Assembly (NCBI GenBank): GCA_039714995.1
Contig: JBDLII010000148.1
Coordinates: 1-5,179 of the forward strand
Length of the DNA stretch: 5,179 nucleotides
Origin: Sva-25 sp039714995
GTDB taxonomy: Bacteria; Pseudomonadota; Gammaproteobacteria; Chromatiales; Chromatiaceae
Reading direction: 5' to 3'
Shown: positions 1-5,179 of the stretch, in pieces
Position numbering within the stretch: the first letter of the stretch is position 1
How the letters are laid out: each line of letters starts with the position of its first letter
Notes under the pieces: generated by a model
What the model was told of the DNA's origin: nothing
What the model saw: only the letters and a program-made list of their open reading frames with translations
The model's database searches: none
Translations under genes and position numbers: made by a program

Positions 1-749
1 ATCATGCGGAAAGGGTGGGCCAGATCCCAGGTGGGGAAGGTGTTGGTCGAGAAGCGCTGGTGCACCAGCGCCAGGGCCGACACGAGACGCTCATCGCCAA
101 GATCCGGGTAGTAGTTGCCAAGCTGGTTTGCCAGCAGCAATCCCTTGTAGACCAGGGTGCGGCTTGACATGGAGGGTATATAGAAGCAGTTGCTGCTGTC
201 CAGCTGCTGCTCCCTGACGCGGATACCGATCAGTTTGTGCAGGACGAAGAGTTTGCGCTCGAGGTCGTCCTGGTTGTCGCAGCCGTCGCCGCAAGCGATG
301 AACAGCTGGCGGATGACCGGTTCGGTCGGGACGACGCTCTCTCCAAGTACGCTGCTGTCGACCGGTACGGTGCGCCAGCCCAGCAGGCGCAGGCCCTCCT
401 CTTCAAGCGTGTTGATGATGGCCGATTCGATCGCAAAACGCGCGCTGTCATCCTTGGGCAGAAACAGCATGCCGACGCCGTAGTCCCCTGCTGGTGGGAG
501 TTCAAAGTTCACCACGGCGCGGAAAAAATCGTCAGGGATCTGCATCAGCAAGCCGGCGCCATCGCCTGCCTTGGGGTCTGCGCCAACGGCGCCGCGGTGC
601 TCGATGCGCCGCAGAATCGTCAATCCCTGCTGGATGATGTCATGGCTTTTGCGCCCCTTGATGTGGGCAACAAAGCCAACACCGCAGGCGTCATGCTCAT
701 TGACCGGATCGTAGAGTCCCTGTTTGGGAGGAAGAGAGCCGTGGTTCAT
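1..749 (-). CDS. gltB: Glutamate synthase (NADPH) large subunit, N-terminal part (cut by window edge)
   Basis: GltB catalyses the glutamine-dependent synthesis of two glutamates from 2-oxoglutarate in the GOGAT cycle of ammonium assimilation in the cytoplasm, working with the small subunit GltD. The minus-strand frame is open from an ATG at 749-747 to the left edge, giving 249 codons of an expected ~1500. The start is supported by a short N-terminal propeptide (21 residues) followed by YDPVNEHDACGVGF, where Cys22 should become the N-terminal nucleophile of the class II (Ntn) glutamine amidotransferase domain after cleavage. Other family motifs are EHRGAVGADPKAGDGAG (about 50-66) and LVHQRFSTNTFP (about 228-239), which line the glutaminase site. 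The ribosome binding site is weak (only GAG 7 nt before ATG). The gene is divergent from coaBC. Identity is very secure; the downstream part, including the FMN and Fe-S domains, cannot be seen. Confidence 0.95.
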   Translation of the reverse strand, partial: MNHGSLPPKQGLYDPVNEHDACGVGFVAHIKGRKSHDIIQQGLTILRRIEHRGAVGADPKAGDGAGLLMQIPDDFFRAVVNFELPPAGDYGVGMLFLPKDDSARFAIESAIINTLEEEGLRLLGWRTVPVDSSVLGESVVPTEPVIRQLFIACGDGCDNQDDLERKLFVLHKLIGIRVREQQLDSSNCFYIPSMSSRTLVYKGLLLANQLGNYYPDLGDERLVSALALVHQRFSTNTFPTWDLAHPFRM

Positions 750-817
750 TACAAATCTCGTTATACTATGCGTCTATCAGTGGTGAATTCTGTCATCGCC
801 GGATCCGGATAAAACAA

Positions 818-831
818 CGCTAAAAATAGCG
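818..831. repeat. Small perfect inverted repeat in the gltB/coaBC gap
   Basis: The sequence CGCTA-AAAA-TAGCG is a perfect 5-bp inverted repeat with a 4-nt A loop. It lies about 20 bp downstream of the predicted gltB start site on the minus strand, so it could be a small leader hairpin or an operator. It could also be chance in an AT-rich spacer; I do not recognise it as a known binding site. Confidence 0.3.
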
Positions 832-857
832 GAATAGGGCGAATAAAAAGGCCCGAC

Positions 858-866
858 AGTATAACA
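858..866 (-). promoter_or_regulatory. Candidate extended -10 promoter element for gltB
   Basis: On the minus strand the sequence reads TGTTATACT, which fits the extended -10 pattern TGnTATAAT with one mismatch. No good -35 lies 16-18 bp upstream, as is usual for extended -10 promoters. Transcription would start near 851 and give gltB a leader of about 100 nt. This is a pattern match only. Confidence 0.35.
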
Positions 867-900
867 GTTTTCGGCATTTTGCGGTTTTCATTTTTGATGC

Positions 901-928
901 GCGTAGCGTGATCTGATCTGCGCTATGC
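901..928. repeat. Imperfect inverted repeat just upstream of coaBC
   Basis: GCGTAGCG (901-908) pairs with CGCTATGC (921-928), seven of eight positions Watson-Crick and the eighth a G.T pair. The 12-nt loop contains a tandem GATCT repeat. It ends 32 bp before the coaBC ATG and overlaps the weak -10-like TATGCT at 924. It could be an operator or a leader hairpin; no known regulator site is recognised. Confidence 0.3.
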
Positions 929-950
929 TATCGACACAAATCTTCGCGTA

Positions 951-955
951 GAGGG
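951..955 (+). promoter_or_regulatory. Ribosome binding site of coaBC
   Basis: GAGGG lies 5 nt before the ATG at 961 and supports that start codon. Confidence 0.6.
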
Positions 956-960
956 CAGAG

Positions 961-2163
961 ATGAATCTGACAAGCCGCCATCTGCTGCTTGGTGTAACAG
1001 GCGGCATTGCCGCCTACAAGGCGGCCGAATTTGCCCGCCTGCTCGTCAAGGCTGGCGCCGAGGTGCAAGTGGTGATGACTGAAGCGGCCACCCGTTTCAT
1101 GCAGCCGCTCACATTCGAGGCGCTGACGGGCAGAGCTGTCTTTACAGGGTTGTTTGATTCGGCGCATGAGGCGGCCATGGGGCATATCGAACTGGCCCGC
1201 TGGGCCGACCTGGTGGTCGTGGCGCCGGCAACGGCCGATTCGATTGCGCGTCTGGCGCGTGGCAGGGCGGACGACCTGTTGACAACCCTGTGCGTAGCAA
1301 CCGGCGCGCCAGTTGCCGTGGCGCCGGCAATGAACCAACAGATGTGGTCAAACCCGGCAGTTCAGGCGAATGTCAAGGCCCTGCAGGAGAGGCAGACGCT
1401 GGTTTGGGGGCCTGCGGCAGGTGAGCAGGCCTGCGGGGAGACAGGGCCGGGACGACTGATTGAAGCCGTCCGGCTGTTTCAGTTAGTATGTGACCACTTT
1501 GCAACGGGCGCCTTTGCCGGGGCCAGGGCGCTGGTGACAGCGGGCCCGACTCACGAGGCGCTCGATCCTGTGCGCTTTATCGGCAACCGGAGTTCCGGCC
1601 GCATGGGCTTTGCCATTGCGCAGGCGCTGGTTGAAGAGGGGGCCGAGGTCACGCTGGTGGCGGGCCCGGTTTCGCTGCAGACCCCGCCGGGAGTCGTGCG
1701 CATCGATGTGGAATCGGCGCAGCAGATGCATGCGGCTGTGATGGAGCAGGCGTCACACTGCGATCTGTTTGTCGCCACTGCAGCGGTTGCCGACTATCGT
1801 CCGCGCCGGGCAGCAGCGGAGAAGATCAAAAAGGGCGACGAACGCGTGACGCTCGAACTGGTTCGCAACCCCGACATTCTTGCCGATGTCGCGGCGCTCG
1901 AGAACGGGCCCTATACGCTGGGTTTTGCGGCCGAGACGGAGCGGCTGGAAGAGCATGCGCAGCACAAGCGCATCAGCAAGCAGGTCGATATGATCGCCGC
2001 CAACCTGGTTGGCGCTGCGGAGGGTGGTTTTGAACGCAGTGAGAATGCCCTTACTCTCTTTTGGGAGGGAGGAGAGCAGTACCTGCCGCTGACAGACAAG
2101 CAGCGACTGGCAAGAGAGTTGATCAACATAGTGGGTGAACACTATAAGGCATTATCCCGGTAA
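961..2163 (+). CDS. coaBC: Bifunctional phosphopantothenoylcysteine decarboxylase / phosphopantothenate-cysteine ligase
   Basis: CoaBC (Dfp) carries out two consecutive cytoplasmic steps of coenzyme A synthesis. CoaB joins cysteine to 4'-phosphopantothenate using CTP, and the flavoprotein CoaC decarboxylates the product to 4'-phosphopantetheine. At 400 residues it has the usual length (E. coli about 406). The CoaC half (about 1-180) shows GVTGGIAAYK (11-20), the active-site His75 in GHIELARWAD, the APAMNQQMW motif with Asn125 (121-129), and the flexible-flap Cys158 in GEQACGETGPGR. The CoaB half (about 185-400) shows VTAGPTHEALDPVRFIGN and NRSSGRMG with Asn209 (E. coli Asn210), AAVADYRP (274-281), the KIKK stretch with Lys288 (E. 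coli Lys289) and NPDIL (303-307). All key residues I know of for both activities are present. The start matches the normal N terminus and has a ribosome binding site. It is the first gene of the probable coaBC-dut-argB-slmA run. Confidence 0.97.
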   Translation: MNLTSRHLLLGVTGGIAAYKAAEFARLLVKAGAEVQVVMTEAATRFMQPLTFEALTGRAVFTGLFDSAHEAAMGHIELARWADLVVVAPATADSIARLARGRADDLLTTLCVATGAPVAVAPAMNQQMWSNPAVQANVKALQERQTLVWGPAAGEQACGETGPGRLIEAVRLFQLVCDHFATGAFAGARALVTAGPTHEALDPVRFIGNRSSGRMGFAIAQALVEEGAEVTLVAGPVSLQTPPGVVRIDVESAQQMHAAVMEQASHCDLFVATAAVADYRPRRAAAEKIKKGDERVTLELVRNPDILADVAALENGPYTLGFAAETERLEEHAQHKRISKQVDMIAANLVGAAEGGFERSENALTLFWEGGEQYLPLTDKQRLARELINIVGEHYKALSR

Positions 2164-2179
2164 CAAAGACCGCAGATCC

Positions 2180-2250
2180 ACATGTCATCTCGACCAGAGG
2201 GAGAGATCTTGTAACCTGTAGATTTCTCCCTGCGGTCGAAATGACAATGT
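2180..2250. repeat. Palindromic intergenic repeat element (REP/MITE-like)
   Basis: Two long arms form an imperfect palindrome. Arm 2183-2209 and arm 2220-2246 match as inverted copies at 23 of 27 positions around a 10-nt loop (2210-2219). With one bulged base the pairing extends outward to ACAT at 2180-2183 and ATGT at 2247-2250. The arm consensus, TGTCATYTCGACC followed by AGGGAGARATCT, resembles a palindromic element I recall as dispersed in intergenic regions of many bacteria. It begins 16 nt after the coaBC stop. No T tract follows on either strand, so it is not a standard intrinsic terminator. It could still fold in the coaBC-dut mRNA and affect its stability or readthrough. Membership of a multi-copy family is inferred; no second intergenic copy lies in this window. 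Confidence 0.75.
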
Positions 2251-2286
2251 ATTGAGAATCCACTGAGTAATCCAGAGCTTACAACT

Positions 2287-2742
2287 ATGCACGAACTCGA
2301 ACTGAAAATCCTGGATCCAAGACTGGGGAGTGACTTTCCGCTCCCGAGCCACGCAACCGGCGGCTCTGCCGGGATGGATCTGCGCGCCATGCTGGGCGCC
2401 CCCATAGTTCTCGAACCGGGAGAGACCGAGCTGATCCCGACCGGCATGGCGATTCATATCGCCGATCCCGGCCTGGCGGCGATGATTTTGCCGCGCTCCG
2501 GGCTGGGACATAAACATGGCATCGTGCTTGGCAACCTTGTCGGATTGATCGATTCAGACTACCAGGGGCAGTTGTTTGTCTCCTGCTGGAACCGCGGCAA
2601 CGACACTTTTCGTGTCGAAGTCGGCGAGCGTATCGCACAGCTGGTGGTGATTCCAGTGGTGCAGGCGCAGTTTTCCATTGTCGACGAGTTCGACGACAGC
2701 ACCCGCGGAGCGGGCGGTTTCGGCCACACCGGTCGGCATTAA
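2287..2742 (+). CDS. dut: Deoxyuridine 5'-triphosphate nucleotidohydrolase (dUTPase)
   Basis: Dut hydrolyses dUTP to dUMP and pyrophosphate. This keeps uracil out of DNA and supplies dUMP for thymidylate synthesis; the enzyme is a cytoplasmic homotrimer. The 151-residue protein has the E. coli length and all five trimeric dUTPase motifs in order: AGMDLRA (28-34), PRSGLGHKHGI (69-79), GNLVGLIDSDYQGQL (82-96), RIAQLVVIPV (115-124) and the C-terminal lid RGAGGFGHTGRH (140-151). Asp89 corresponds to the catalytic Asp90 of E. coli, and Tyr92 to the tyrosine that excludes ribonucleotides. The ATG matches the E. coli start, but the ribosome binding site is weak (AGAG about 9 nt upstream). It follows coaBC, as in E. 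coli, across a 123-bp gap filled mostly by a palindromic repeat. The next gene, argB, begins 14 bp after its stop. Confidence 0.98.
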   Translation: MHELELKILDPRLGSDFPLPSHATGGSAGMDLRAMLGAPIVLEPGETELIPTGMAIHIADPGLAAMILPRSGLGHKHGIVLGNLVGLIDSDYQGQLFVSCWNRGNDTFRVEVGERIAQLVVIPVVQAQFSIVDEFDDSTRGAGGFGHTGRH

Positions 2743-2756
2743 CCACGGAACACACC

Positions 2757-3653
2757 ATGAGCCTTACAGCAACAGACGCAAAACAGGTCGCCCATGTGTT
2801 ATCGGAAGCGATGCCCTATCTGCAACGCTTCCGCGACAAGACGGTGGTCATCAAGTATGGCGGCAACGCGATGGTGGATGCCGAGCTGAAGCGTGGTTTC
2901 GCGCGTGATGTCGTGATGATGAAACTGGTCGGCATCAACCCGGTGATCGTCCACGGCGGCGGTCCGCAAATCGCCAGCCTGCTGCAGCGGCTCGGCAAGG
3001 AGAGTGAGTTCATCCAGGGCATGCGCGTGACCGATGCTGAGACCATGGATGTGGTGGAGATGGTGCTGGGCGGTCTGGTCAACAAGGAGATCGTCAACCT
3101 GCTCAATCGCCACGGCGGCGCCGCTGTCGGCCTGACCGGCAAGGATGGCGACCTGATCCGCGCCACCAAGCTGCATGTGAAGGCGGATGCGCCCGAGCTC
3201 GAGGCGTCTGAAATCATCGATCTTGGTCATGTCGGTCGGGTGGAGAGCATCGACACCGGCGTCGTCGATATGCTGGTGCATGGTGATTTCATTCCCGTCA
3301 TCGCACCGATCGGGGTCGGCGCCGACGGCCTCAGCTATAACATCAATGCAGACCTGGTTGCCGGCAAAATCGCCGAGGTGCTGCAGGCGGAGAAGCTGAT
3401 CCTGCTGACCAACATCGAAGGCCTGCTCGACAGCGAGGGGAACCTGCTTACCGGCCTCAGCACCGGCCGCGTCGATGAACTGATTGCGGACGGCATCATC
3501 CATGGCGGCATGTTGCCAAAGATCGGCTGCGCCCTGGATGCAGTCAAGTCGGGGGTCAACACGGTGCACATCATCGACGGCAGGGTGCCGCATGCGGTAC
3601 TGGTGGAGCTCTTTACCGACGAAGGCATCGGCACCCTGATCAGGAGAAACTGA
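2757..3653 (+). CDS. argB: Acetylglutamate kinase, arginine-inhibited type
   Basis: ArgB phosphorylates N-acetyl-L-glutamate with ATP, the second step of arginine synthesis, in the cytoplasm. The 298 residues show the amino acid kinase fold motifs: IKYGGNAM with Lys33 (32-39), the glycine-rich HGGGPQI (66-72), Arg90 in GMRVTD, NINADLVAGK (195-204) and GGMLPK with Lys255 (250-255). An N-terminal helix of about 25 residues precedes the kinase core, as in the hexameric enzymes of Pseudomonas and Thermotoga, where it links dimers and supports feedback inhibition by arginine. The C-terminal HAVLVELFTDEGIGTLI (279-295) fits the arginine-site signature of sensitive enzymes. Arginine inhibition is therefore inferred, not shown. 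Resemblance to the P. aeruginosa protein is strong over the full length. The start has a modest CGGAA at 2746-2750. slmA begins 1 nt after the stop, so the two are probably co-translated. Confidence 0.97.
   Translation: MSLTATDAKQVAHVLSEAMPYLQRFRDKTVVIKYGGNAMVDAELKRGFARDVVMMKLVGINPVIVHGGGPQIASLLQRLGKESEFIQGMRVTDAETMDVVEMVLGGLVNKEIVNLLNRHGGAAVGLTGKDGDLIRATKLHVKADAPELEASEIIDLGHVGRVESIDTGVVDMLVHGDFIPVIAPIGVGADGLSYNINADLVAGKIAEVLQAEKLILLTNIEGLLDSEGNLLTGLSTGRVDELIADGIIHGGMLPKIGCALDAVKSGVNTVHIIDGRVPHAVLVELFTDEGIGTLIRRN
3642..3646 (+). promoter_or_regulatory. Ribosome binding site of slmA, inside the argB 3' end
   Basis: AGGAG lies 8 nt before the ATG at 3655, within the last codons of argB. It decides the slmA start and implies that slmA is read from the argB message, probably with translational coupling. 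Confidence 0.7.
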
Positions 3654-3654
3654 G

Positions 3655-4254
3655 ATGCCGCGCCCCTCCCGCAAGCAGCAGATTCTGGAGAGCCTCGCCC
3701 AGCAGCTGGAGATCCAGTCGGCAAAGCGCATTACCACGGCATCCCTGGCGGAGGCGGCCGGTGTCTCCGAGGCCGCCCTCTATCGCCATTTCGCCAGCAA
3801 GGCACAGATATTCGAGGCCCTGATCGGCTTTGCCGAGGAGAGCGTCTTTACCCGCATCAACCAGATACTGGAGGAGTACAAGAAGACGCCGGAGCGCTGC
3901 TACTACATGATCTACCTGATGCTGGCCTTTGCAGAGCGCAACCCCGGCATCACCCGGGTGCTGCTCGGCGACGCCCTGACCGGTGAGAACGAGCGCCTGC
4001 ATGCGCGTGTCGAGCAATTCTTCCTGCGCATCGAGTCGCAGTTCAAACAGGTACTCCGGGAGGCAAATTTGCGCGGCGAAGCGGAGGCTGCCGCCAGCGA
4101 AGCATTGACTGCAAGGCTGCTGACGGACTGGGTCGAGGGGAGAATGCACCACTTCCGGCGCTCGACCTTCAAGGAGTCTCCGCTGGACGAGCTGGAGGAG
4201 TGCTGGCGGATACTGGAGCCGGCGCTGTTCAGTCAGCCCGAGGGGAAGCACTGA
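3655..4254 (+). CDS. slmA: Nucleoid occlusion factor SlmA (TetR fold)
   Basis: SlmA binds specific chromosomal sites and, when DNA-bound, blocks FtsZ assembly over the nucleoid so that septa do not form across unsegregated DNA. The 199-residue protein matches the E. coli length (198). The TetR-type HTH spans about 25-57, with recognition segment VSEAALYRHF (37-46), as in E. coli. The family block AFAERNPGITRVL (91-103) and QVLREANLR (132-140) follow E. coli SlmA closely. By my alignment (offset six), residues reported as important for FtsZ interaction in E. coli are kept: Phe59 (F65), Arg67 (R73), Leu88 (L94), Arg95 (R101) and Asn96 (N102). E. coli Gly97 is Ala91 here. The argB-slmA gap is 1 nt; position near dut agrees with the E. 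coli dfp-dut-slmA order. The 3' end overlaps the convergent gene by 26 bp. A general TetR repressor is the alternative but is much less likely. Confidence 0.92.
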   Translation: MPRPSRKQQILESLAQQLEIQSAKRITTASLAEAAGVSEAALYRHFASKAQIFEALIGFAEESVFTRINQILEEYKKTPERCYYMIYLMLAFAERNPGITRVLLGDALTGENERLHARVEQFFLRIESQFKQVLREANLRGEAEAAASEALTARLLTDWVEGRMHHFRRSTFKESPLDELEECWRILEPALFSQPEGKH

Positions 4255-5179
4255 GCAGCGCAGGGCGGAAGCCCCGGGATATGCGTGTTGCCCGCTCGCT
4301 GCTGCAGGGCTCTCTTCTGGCGGATGCCCGGCAGCGCACTTCCAGGAAGATCGAAGCGCTCTCGGCTGTTGCATCACCGATCAATGCCAGTATCAGACTG
4401 ATGTGCTGATCCAGCATCGCCTCCTCCGTGGTCACCAGCTCATCCGTTTGAAGTGTGACGGGCGTATCCGAGTGTTTGTTGACATAGGCAACAGCGAGCT
4501 TCCACAATGATTTGCATGCGTCACCTGGCGAGCAGGTGACAACGCCCTCAATCGGCCCGGACTGCTGCTCGAGGGTGGGTGGCGGATATCTGTCCGGCTG
4601 TTTCAGGTGGCGATATCGCTGCAGATCCTGCTCGAACTGCCGCCGAAGCTGCTCGATCTTTCCTTCCACTTTCGCGATTTTGGCTTCCTCCTGCTTGGTG
4701 TGGCGGCGTAGCGCGACGAGTTTTTCAATCATCTCGACAGGCACGGTTTCTCCCTTTGCCTGGATGGCGTCGATACGTTGCTGCAGGTTTGCCAGCTTAA
4801 GCCGGTCATTCTCAGCCTGGCTTTGCAGAATGCCGGCGGAGTGTTCGATTCTGATGATTTTTCCGTCCCTGGTCATGACAATGTCGTCGACGGAGTCATA
4901 CCGCTCCAGTAGTGCCTGGTCGTCGTTATGCTGCCGCTGTTGAAATGCCTGTTGCCTGCGCTGCAGCTTTTCCCGCTGGATACGGAGCTGCTGTTGGGCA
5001 GGGGATATCGATGATGCAACCTTGTCGATGACCACCCCCTGCGTGTTCAATTGTGAATGACCGCGGTGCTGATGCCGGGCGGGTATCTTGTCAGAGTAGT
5101 GGACCTTGCCGTGTTCGTCCGTCCAGCGGTATAGCTCGGCCTGGAGAGGCGGGGCGGAGCACAGCAGCAGTGGCAACAG
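4229..5179 (-). CDS. Secreted DUF4124-domain protein with coiled coil, 5' end outside window
   Basis: Function unknown. The minus-strand frame runs open from the right edge to a TGA at 4231-4229, about 317 codons. The first codons read LLPLLLCSAPPLQA, which looks like the end of a signal peptide cut near QA before ELYRWTD. The true start is therefore probably beyond the edge; the TTG at 5176 is unlikely to be it. Counting from that TTG, ELYRWTDEHGKVHYSDKIP (14-32) is a DUF4124 core, a small domain common at the N terminus of exported gammaproteobacterial proteins. Residues about 60-92 and 117-192 are rich in Gln, Glu, Arg and Lys with heptad-like leucines and are probably coiled coil. A C-terminal domain (about 208-306) carries four cysteines (215, 221, 282, 291) that could form disulfides. 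The Cys in LLLC does not fit a lipobox. A periplasmic location is inferred. It converges on slmA with a 26-bp overlap and no visible terminator. Confidence 0.85.
   Translation of the reverse strand: MLPLLLCSAPPLQAELYRWTDEHGKVHYSDKIPARHQHRGHSQLNTQGVVIDKVASSISPAQQQLRIQREKLQRRQQAFQQRQHNDDQALLERYDSVDDIVMTRDGKIIRIEHSAGILQSQAENDRLKLANLQQRIDAIQAKGETVPVEMIEKLVALRRHTKQEEAKIAKVEGKIEQLRRQFEQDLQRYRHLKQPDRYPPPTLEQQSGPIEGVVTCSPGDACKSLWKLAVAYVNKHSDTPVTLQTDELVTTEEAMLDQHISLILALIGDATAESASIFLEVRCRASARREPCSSERATRISRGFRPALLSASPRAD

Larger units (their letters stand above)
750..960. promoter_or_regulatory. Divergent gltB / coaBC intergenic promoter region
   Basis: This 211-bp gap separates the divergent starts of gltB and coaBC and must hold both promoters. 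The middle part (about 811-900) is clearly richer in A and T than the flanking genes. I see no convincing small gene in it. No good sigma-70 -35/-10 pair stands out for coaBC. The best -10-like hexamers on the plus strand are TATAAC at 860-865 and TATGCT at 924-929, both without a good -35. For gltB an extended -10 is listed separately. A second minus-strand pair (TTCACC at 787-782, TATAAC at 765-760, 16-bp spacer) would leave a leader of only a few bases, so it is less likely. Confidence 0.6.

Noticed and set aside
55..70. A 16-bp perfect palindrome, CGCTGGTGCACCAGCG, resembling an NtrC-type TGCAC/GTGCA operator core.
   Set aside because: It lies inside gltB and encodes the conserved ALVHQR motif; ordinary GC-rich codon choice for these residues produces it.
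799..808. CCGGATCCGG, a 10-bp perfect palindrome in the gltB leader.
   Set aside because: Too short for a stable hairpin without a loop and not a known operator; probably chance.
237..812. A 191-codon open frame on the plus strand.
   Set aside because: It is antisense to gltB, whose frame carries clear family motifs, and its own translation shows no recognisable domain.
2142..2517. Minus-strand open frames opposite dut that read through the palindromic repeat, giving FDRREKS and FRPQGEI peptides.
   Set aside because: These peptides are translations of the repeat itself; the rest is antisense to dut.
3004..3015. GTGAGTTCATCC as a possible SlmA-binding site (E. coli consensus GTGAGTACTCAC).
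   Set aside because: Only one half-site matches, the palindrome is lost, and it is within argB coding sequence.
2799..3737. A 312-codon open frame on the minus strand opposite argB and slmA.
   Set aside because: It is a shadow frame of high-GC coding DNA; the translation is rich in His, Asp and Gln with no domain, while argB on the other strand is unmistakable.
3640..4377. A 245-codon open frame on the minus strand opposite slmA.
   Set aside because: It spans two real genes, slmA and the 3' end of the DUF4124 gene, and has no recognisable motif.
4729..4755. TCATCTCGAC and TTTCTCCCT, which match parts of the coaBC-dut palindrome arms.
   Set aside because: They lie inside the DUF4124 protein coding frame, are not arranged as a palindrome, and the matches are only 9-10 bp, so chance is likely.
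5174..5176. TTG as the start codon of the DUF4124 protein.
   Set aside because: The frame stays open to the window edge and the first residues look like the middle of a signal peptide lacking its positively charged N terminus, so the real start is most likely upstream.

Overview
The window looks like a chromosomal housekeeping region of a GC-rich gammaproteobacterium. The support is the gene content and close resemblance, from memory, to gammaproteobacterial proteins: Dut and the dfp-dut-slmA neighbourhood resemble E. coli, and ArgB resembles Pseudomonas. The DUF4124/coiled-coil protein at the right edge suggests a Chromatiales or sulfur-oxidiser-like lineage, but that is inference. I see no plasmid, phage, transposase, tRNA/rRNA or CRISPR signal.

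Layout, left to right. (1) Positions 1-749, minus strand: the N-terminal ~250 residues of the glutamate synthase large subunit (gltB), cut by the left edge. (2) 750-960: a divergent, partly AT-rich intergenic region that must carry the promoters of gltB and coaBC. It has a candidate extended -10 element and two small inverted repeats. (3) 961-2163, plus: coaBC (dfp), the bifunctional coenzyme A biosynthesis enzyme. (4) 2164-2286: a gap holding a ~71-bp imperfect palindrome of the dispersed intergenic-repeat type. (5) 2287-2742, plus: dut (dUTPase). (6) 2757-3653, plus: argB (acetylglutamate kinase, arginine-inhibited type). (7) 3655-4254, plus: slmA, the TetR-fold nucleoid occlusion factor. 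(8) 4229-5179, minus: a secreted DUF4124-domain protein with a long coiled coil and a Cys-containing C-terminal domain. It converges on slmA and overlaps its 3' end by 26 bp; its true start lies beyond the right edge.

The plus-strand genes form a probable operon, coaBC-dut-argB-slmA. The dut-argB gap is 14 bp and the argB-slmA gap is 1 bp, with the slmA ribosome binding site inside argB. The cluster joins cofactor synthesis (CoA), nucleotide-pool sanitation and dTMP supply (dUTPase), arginine synthesis and cell-division control. The order is intermediate between the E. coli type (dfp-dut-slmA-pyrE) and the Pseudomonas type (coaBC-dut-algC-argB): argB is present and algC is missing. I do not see a clearly new biological system. 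The most useful second looks are the palindromic repeat, the rearranged operon and the uncharacterised envelope protein.
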